DNA of 57,430 nt. Origin: Branchiostoma floridae. Its lineage: Eukaryota > Chordata > Leptocardii > Amphioxiformes > Branchiostomatidae. How positions within the stretch are numbered: the first letter of the stretch is position 1; every line of letters begins with the position of its first letter. The notes under the pieces are model-generated. The model saw only the letters and a program-made list of their open reading frames with translations, did no database searches and was not told the DNA's origin. Below, in pieces: positions 46,101 to 55,100 of this stretch. The DNA is taken from contig NC_049979.1 in the NCBI RefSeq assembly GCF_000003815.2, positions 27,592,393-27,649,822 on the forward strand, in the 5' to 3' direction. Position numbers and translations under genes: made by a program.

Positions 46101-49100
46101 GGCACTATACCAATTACATTAACAGACCAAGTTGCAAAATCAAATAGGCAAAGTTTGATTAAACAGTGACATTATACAGACAATATACAACTTGACAAGG
46201 CAGGGATAACACGAGGGACAGACATGACATAAAGCAATAGCAAGTTGGCGAACTGATGCTCAAGTATCTTATCCTTGTCTCTGAAACTACAATCAAGAGA
46301 ACTACCTAATGTTAAAGATAAGTGTTCTTTGTGTACACTCCTGTCACAGCAAACCCTGTGCTGGCACATCAGTTACGTGTGCTACACTTTTCAACATCAC
46401 ACTTGCAAGGCATACAGTTGCAGATGCAGCAGGTGACTGTTACTGACTACATTAAAAGCTGCCAATTCCAGCAAGCTATCAGGCCTCTGATTCGCAAAAG
46501 CTGGCATATATATGGCATGCAGCATTCTTAATCTTAATCATTTCAACATCTCTTGTAGATGGTAAGATTGAATCCACAAACATTGCTCATCTGATTTTGT
46601 AACACAAATGCCAGTATTGGGGCTGAATGTCTTGTCCAGTCTGAACAAATACTTTTCCTAATAATCATGGAAGCTCATCTGTGTTGGTAGTAATCATAGT
46701 ACAATGCTTAACTTTCTTCCAACACTAAGGTGTACACAGATCAAATTTTCAGCGATCACCGTTGCCTTATGAATGTAAACTCGTCAGAGTTACAGACATG
46801 TGATCATACTAGCACGTGATCTTACAGATATGTGAAGCACCACATCTTTTTTTGGTTCCAGACTCGCTGTTTTGACCTACCGTCCATCTGCTTTGCAACA
46901 GATACTATAGATTAAGGTTTGCTCATAGTGACTAGTTAATGTTAAACTTTGTGTGGGGCAAACTGGGGTAGTTTCTTTCTCCTTCATGCTGTTCTGTGTT
47001 GAGTTCCCACCCAAACTGTCACGCTGGGGAAAAAGAGTCCTGTTTAGTTTGTACCATGCATATGTGTCTACTAGGTGAGAATCACAGGCTGAATTTGTGG
47101 GGAACAGCAAACCACACAATTTGCCCCCCTAACCCAGGGCAGTCATGCACCTGCTGGGGAAAGGGGGGGTCACAAAACTGCTGACGTTACATACATCTCC
47201 TCTCTCTTGTGCATTTTTTTCCAAGATGGCCTGTGGAAAAACAGTGGCAAAGTCTCAAAATTCATCACAATCACAAGTCATACGCATTTTAAGTTCAAGC
47301 ACCATTGGAAAGTAGTTTCAATGACATAGTGAGCTGAATTCTGACGTTCCTCTCTTAGCAGCTAGATATTAGCTATCAACAAAATAGATTTAGGGGCGGA
47401 AAAATAAGTAGTTGTTATTTTTTGCCAGTTGCAGGCCATTTTGTAAGAGTTAATTTCAGCAAGAAATCGGGGGTTGGGTCAGAGGAAGACCCTATTGAAA
47501 TACATTAGAAATGCATTTGTTTCGGGCATTGTGACTGATAGTATTGTTTTTAGCTATAACCTTCTTGTCAGTACATCCCATTGTTACAAGGCATGAGGCA
47601 TACATGTATGCAGGCACAGCAAAATAATCTCTTAGCAAAAGGAAGCCCACGTAAGCCTCTAATATTTGGTAAATTGGATTAGTTGTAGAACGTCCTTCCC
47701 ATTAAGTTTCTGTGACCACAAGGTTTCTATTACATATTGTAGTAAGCAGCACAATAAAAGAAAAGTGGGTCTAAGGAGCAATACAAGACGAAGGGCTTTT
47801 AAGCAGGTATTTAGGGTATATGTTTTCTCCAATGTCTGAAACAGGCGCTGTAGGGAATCTAAATAAATAGCATACAACACTAGACTGCTGGGTATAAATA
47901 TCTTAGTCCACAGGTTTGTGTATCTGGGTGCTATAGCTGGAAAAGGAAAGTACAGTAGAGAGTAAGTCAGTGAGAAATCATTTCTAGCATGCAGCAGACA
48001 TCATTCTTACAAAAGCAGTTATGGTTATGGTAGTGGCAATGGGATAATGGTAGGTAGGTTATGCATTTCACAACAGCTAGTACACAAAATATTCCCTGCC
48101 TATAAAATGACAGTTGTCAGATCATGCTCAAATGGCCCAAAAAGTTAAACAGTGTATAGCAAAAATCAAAACAAAGAAGACTTGAGTTTTAAAATATAAA
48201 ATTGATTTCAAGAATTGCTTGTGAAATAAATGTGAGAATGACAAGTTATGATGCTGACAGGTTATGAAGGTTACATATTAAGTGCTGAAATGCAGGTATG
48301 GTACTGAATGCGATCAACTGCACAAACATATTGTACACCAGCAACAATGTAAGTTGTAAGTACCTTGAATGCATCAGATTCGGTGACCTGCTCCAACTTC
48401 AGGAACATGTCAAAGAACTGAAGAATCATCTGAAATAACAAATCAAGAAAAATAAGACTTCCTGAAAAAAGGTTTGCAAATACAAGATAACATTGATAGC
48501 AATGCTACAACTATCCTTAATTTCTGGGTAAAACTAGACATATATTGAAAGGATGTTATATGATATTAATGAAAATCATTGTTGTATCAGACAGACTGAT
48601 ATATTGTACATGCATTAGAATAACTCTTACCTCTACATTTTGTGATGACTCCACCAACATGTCTACCATCTGCTTTCCGATGTTTCCATTAACAACATTT
48701 CCTATGGAAGAAGGCAAAAGTTAAATAAAAATGGAGACCTTTGTGGGAAAAGATTTTCCCTCAAGAAGCTGAAAAGAACCACTTAAACAACCACTCTTGA
48801 TCAGGAAAATATCCTGATTGGTATGTGGATGGTGGTCAGCACCATAGAAAGCAATGGTGATGTTACGCATAGATTTCAGCACCAAGGAGAGAGATGGTAC
48901 TAGAAATGGTCATGAAGCGGTGTTTTCTTCTTGGCTTGCTTTGCTGTTGAAGGGTTAGTTATACATATTTTTTATACTACAAGTAGCCAACACTGGCTGC
49001 AAAAAAAGTAGAACTATGATAAAGAAAATTAAGACCAATGTATGGCAGAAAAGATGATGTCTAACGAAAAAGTTCCCCCCATGCAGAAATGTCCCCCATG

Positions 49101-52100
49101 AAAAAGTGTCCCCCATGAAAAGTGTGCCCCATAAAAACTTACCTTCCAACAAGGACAGGAGCATGGTGACCATGTCAGAATGTAGCGACAACAGAGCCTT
49201 CAGTAGGTTCACCTGACTGGAATCCTGACAGAATAAATCATGGACAGTGTTATTGTTTTACAATTGCCCACCTAGCCCTTTGCCTAAGCACCACCTACGT
49301 TACTGTAACTACGTACTGTTCTATAATAACCCATGTACATGTACTCTTGCCAAGTTACTAATAGGTGTGAGGCTATGCACTATCTTGGTTTCCGACTTTT
49401 TGTCCATAAAGGTGTCAGTGTTTCCATTATGTGACCGTAGCACAGTAGCACTACTATAATTTCAACTGTGAACTTACAACCACCACAAACTCCATTTTCT
49501 CCCTACAGCAATGGCAAACATAAAGCCATTTACAGTATCTTGCAGAGATGAAATCAAAATCCACTAATACCTTCCTGAGATGTTAAATGGTAAATCTCTG
49601 CACGTGAAGAGTGAATTACATGTACCTGTGCCAGTTTCTTTTGTAGATGAGCAAAGATGTAGAGGAACCCTGTGATGGCATCCCACAGCCTGCTGTGGGC
49701 GAGGGTCTCCTGGTTGCCTTGGCACGGGCCCTTTGTAGTAAGAAGGAAGGGTCAATCAACTGAACAACAACAGTCAATGTGGTACAAATAGCAGTGAGTG
49801 AACTCATACATGTAACATCATATAATAGCAGTATGGAAAAGTCACCTATCTGTAACTATTGTACATGTAAATGTATATCATGTATGTAAGAGCAAAATTT
49901 TGTAAACTAAAAAAAACGATATTACTATGACCATGTCTTGTAACTTAATAAGTGATGAATGGTCTAAAGATCATCTCACCTGGATGAACTCTGTTAGGGA
50001 GTTGAATACTTGTCTTGCTATCCTGATGGCAATCTTGAAATATTCTTGACCCTACAAAATACAGAGAAATGAGATTAACACGTGGAAATGAACTTTAAAC
50101 TATCTACTAATCAATCCATTTCTTTTTTACTATATCTTTCTGACATATCTACTTGTTTTGTTTTTAATGAAAAGAAAAGAATGAAATGAATAGAACACTT
50201 TGCATTTTCTGCTTTGCTGGCACTTTTTCAAGTGACTCTTCCAAGTCAATAACTCTCCCAAGTCAAAATGTTCTATAGCACGTACCTTTGTCCATGACAT
50301 ACGTCATGTACATAATTACCTCCATGAAATGTAATGGAATGGAGGTTATATTTTACCCTATGTTTGTCTGTGTGTCTGTCTGAGTGTGTGTAAACAAGAT
50401 AACTCAAGAACGGCTTGGTGGATTGGTTTCATACTTGGTGTATTGGTAGGGTGTGATGAAAGCTAGAAATGATTAGATTTTGGGCCCCCTAGCGGCTTCC
50501 CTTGGTACTGCATCGCAACTTCCGGGGTTTGCTATTTCGGTGTTCTGAACATGCTATGGTCACGATTTTTGAGTATTAGATAGCTCTTGTGCTCAGGAAG
50601 AAATGACGTAAGTTTGGGCCCCCTAGTGTCTAGTTTAGGGATAGTAGGGCATTTTTGTCAAAAACTTCTGAAGAGGATAACTCAAGAAGGGAACAACGGA
50701 TTTTCATGATTTTTGGTATGTAGGTACCTCAGACAATGTTGTACAAAATGAAATACTAATTATGCAAAATAGGAGCCAATTTGCATAATTAATGACAACA
50801 TTCAATCATAGCAGTCTTTTCCATGTATCTCTTGTCTTGGACGTGATATGGTCTTTAAATTTGGGTGGTAGATAGCTTTCAGTTTCATGACAAAGTGGGG
50901 CAAGTTTCAACCCCCTAACATTTAATTTGGGAACTGCAGGGGCGTTTTTGTCAAGACATTCCAAAGAGGATAACTGCAGAAAGGATTGACGGATTGGCAT
51001 CATATTAGGCATGTGGGTACCTTAGGCAAAGATGTTCATAATGATATAGATGTTATGCAAGTGAGGACTTAATTTGCATAATTAATGAGGAGATTGTATC
51101 ATTCCATTGTTTTCAATAACTGGACTGCAATAAATGTAACACATGTTAATCATGATAGGTGGAATATAAGCAGATACCAAATATGGTAATGAGGAACTTA
51201 TTTGCATAATTTATGTAAAAATTGCAAAACCGCTTTATGATTAATAATGGGAATTTTATAATTGTGACATGTGTACGTTTGTCAATGATGCAAAACACCA
51301 TGCAAAAGTTATGTTAATGTCTTAGTCAATTGCATGAAATTTACGAAAACTCTAAATTTTCATGGAGGTATGAGGTCGCCGAACTCTAGTTAATGGTAAA
51401 ACTGGACGAGTGCTACCAACAAGAGCTTGTCTGCAGACTAATCAAAGAATAGAGTAAGATATTTTGATACGTACTGCTTCATCGATGAGGTCCTTGCTTG
51501 CATAGTGCCAGTAAAAGTCGCTCATGGACTCCTGTAGTCTGAGCAGGTAGTCCACAGTGCTGATGATGAGGTTGATGGTGGCATTGTGGCCAATCTGGGC
51601 TCTCAAGTAGTTTTGCCAATCTGAGGACAAAGAACAAATCCATGATTGTTGTATTTTACTCATGTCGTACCCACTCGAAAAAACAAGTTTCAATGCCAGA
51701 TGCAGGAGTCTATTTGATAACCCAAGTTTATCACCTGGTAATACCCATCACATTGTCGACGAGCTTTGGCCGTACTTCTTGATTGCTGGAATGTCAGCCA
51801 ATTTTAAGACCAACAGAGGATCGCACATATTTTTTACCTATAAACTGTCGCTATCATATTGAGCAGTAGACCTAAATAGCAAGCGAAAGTTGATTGGTAC
51901 CTGCATGAGGTACCAACGACATACAAGCGACCTGGTAACAAGCTGGTAACAAGTTGCTGATGTTAAGAACAGGTTTCGGTGCACAGCACAGCTGACTCTT
52001 AAAAATCACTGATGATCCCTAAAAATTGTGCACTGATCGATAATACACCAGGCATATTACTGCCAAAAAAGCCATTTAGAGCTTGCAGACTCATTGTCCT

Positions 52101-55100
52101 TGATTTTCGTGCAATGTGACTGGGGTATTAGGAATAACCGTACAGAATGTTATCACATTCCAGGTAAAATGCAAAAGTTATATAATGATTCCATGTACTT
52201 ACCCAGATTGTGGCCCTCACAAAGCAGCTGGAGGAAGCGGAACAGGGAGCAGGTGAAGGGTGCGTCATGGAGAGCACGTTGTCCTGTAACATGGAGGTGA
52301 CCAGATCTAGATACACTGGTGCACCATGTACATGTATCCACAATTCCACACAAAAGGTACATGTACAAACTTCATTCCCTGGTGGTCTCTACAACAACAA
52401 TACACCTTTCTCACGTGGCAACTATGATAGATAAAAAACGAGTTCAATGAGGCAAAGAAAAGATTGTCCATCACAATCAGCAGTTCAACCAATGATAGCA
52501 TGGCAAGTAGGAAATCGACCAATAAGAAAATGGCCGCATGTCCATCAAATATTTGCATTATTATGCTTTTGTTTTGCATCTCTTAAGGGACTATGGGATC
52601 AGTCTACACTACTCTAAATTGCTTAATCTTTTGGTGCATAACACTAGTTATAATAATCATTTTTTGATCTTATATTGTGAAAATTTGTCTGGTTTTGGGG
52701 AAATCTAAATGGGAGCAGATTTTAGAAATAAGTTTTGTCTGTTTGCCTCATTGACCTCGTTTTACAATCTATCATGGCCTCCACATGAGAAAGGTGTATA
52801 TGGTGTTAAAACTACAGATTCCACATTGTTAAGTAGATTCCAAAAATTCTGGTCCAAATGTGGGTTAATTGATTGGTCTTTAGGAATAGAAATATCTGAA
52901 AACATTTTAAACAGATGCAAAAGGAGACTAGCTACCTTACCATGGTCAAAAGCAGATGTGTGTGAAATTTACTCTTTGGTAGCACTTTTGTTTTATTATC
53001 ATTTTATAGAGGAAAGGTTAACAGTTTTTATCTCAGTTTCTGTGTTTTTTTTAGTATACCTAAGATAGGTACCAACTGTTATCATACTACAACGAATTCA
53101 ACTTTATGTACAATAGGTTTATGGTACATGTATTTATCAAATATTACCTCTACTACTTATAAGGCATAGACAATACATCACAATCAAACCAACAGTTTAC
53201 ATGTTATATACAGTTAATGAGCAGTATCAGTGCCTGCTAGAAGGATGCTGCACAGCACAACACACTATTAGTATTCAGCTTGACTAAGGTGCACGTTAGC
53301 ATAAAGGCAGACACTTTCACAGGAAACCAACAAAACAAAACAAAAAAGAAAACAACACACACAAGGACAGACACATACTTCTTGTGTTACAAATTTGCTC
53401 TGAATTTCGGACAGGATCGCATGATATTCAGATTGATTGATTGATAACAATTCCACTTGGCTTTTGTATGATGAAATAGGATCAGGAAATAGTTAAGGGT
53501 CTAGGTGGACCCCAATTTTGAAGTACAGAGTAATCAGCGTAGGAGATTTTATGTAATCTAAATGTCTACTAGGTAAATTGGACAAACCTCAGACCAAAAA
53601 TGAAGCATAATGATTTTTCATTTGATATACACATACATCACTGCTTTTGTCAAGAAGTTTAAAGTTCTTGGATTATAAACGTTGAGGTCATAGAAAAACT
53701 AAACCGAAAAGTGGCACAAACTGATATGCTGTCAGTGACATTGTGCAAGAGACTAGTAAGCACTTGGTATCTTTCTCTCCAAGATATTCTCTACTGTAAT
53801 GCTTCTTTTTTGTATAATGGATTTCTTGCAAATCAAAAACCCAATAATTCAGTAAAAACTGGCAATCAATATGTTGATGTATAACACAATTTTTGCTTGA
53901 TAAAAAAATTAGATTTTTTACAGTTTTAATCTGAAGGACAGGCAAACACATGTGTCTTTAAGAGTTGGACGAGTTTATCTAGAAGGATTTGTCTGTCCTG
54001 ACCATTAGGCATGATGAAGTGATGAGATAGGTATGAAGGGTAAGATGTAGAGCAGTGGAAAGCTACAAACCAGAACTGAGCCCTGACGGAGGTGACAGGG
54101 GTGGAAATGATGTTCACGGAAGTGAGACCGGTGGAGGAATGAATATATGCACTTCTGGTTAATACTGACATGTGTCACACAATTTTGGAGGATTCTCTCT
54201 AAAAAAAAAGTATAAGACTACTGTACATGTACATGACTAGACCAAGATGTTTTAAGAACTTCATTGACAGATATCTATTACCACATTACGACTGTTATCA
54301 ACAACAAGCAGAATGCAACAAAACCCTCACACAGATAACTCTTCTTTTTTTTCAGATTGAAAGTTGATGACAACAAATCATCTGACACAAAAGAATAGAC
54401 ACGTAACAGACTGAAAGGCATGACTTAATTGAAATATGATAAAAGAAGAGTTGTTCTGAGTTTCCAAATTGCCAAAACACAGAACAAAGGGGTGCCATAC
54501 TGTCCTGAACAAGACTTATTGGATTGTGTTGTTACCAAGTTGTCAAAGTTTTCAGACTTTTAAGTATCAGCTTGGCAATCATGTTTCTATCCTTTTGTCA
54601 GTAACTACGGGCTGTTAATTTGGACATACCACCATACCAGAAGTCTGAATAGCATGGTATAGACAGTAAAAAGATAATCTTTAATTCCTTAGACAGATGG
54701 TTAAGTGATGCCAGAAAGCAAAGCTTTGTAACTGGGCCCTTTCACAACATTTAAATAGTCACAATACCATCTCAGTTAACAACTTGACAAGAAACGATTG
54801 CTAGTATGTTGAGGATCTGCTGACAATTCATGTACATGTACATGTACGAGGGCGTTTCAAGAAAGATTTTGCCTGACTAGATCATGGTTTCAGCTTGTCC
54901 ATTTGGGAAGGAGGCCTAATAAGACACTCCAATGACATATATCTATGAAGCTGAAATTATATCATGATACTCTTATCAATCAACAGCTATTCTTTTACAG
55001 TTGCTAAGGTGAAGCAAGGTGGGATAGTGAAGCCAGATGAATTCACAATCGTGGATCCAGTCTTGTCATCACTGTCATTGTCATTGTCATCATCATCATC

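Noticed and set aside
49036-49212. Minus-strand frame extending the RYR exon at 49143 past its donor
   Set aside because: The extension is translation of the CCCCCATGAAAA repeat beyond a strong GTAAGT donor, and the next RyR exon joins in phase 1.
52709-53068. Plus-strand frame of 119 codons within a RYR intron
   Set aside because: No homologue recognised and antisense to RYR. Possibly an old transposon fragment, but I cannot support a call.
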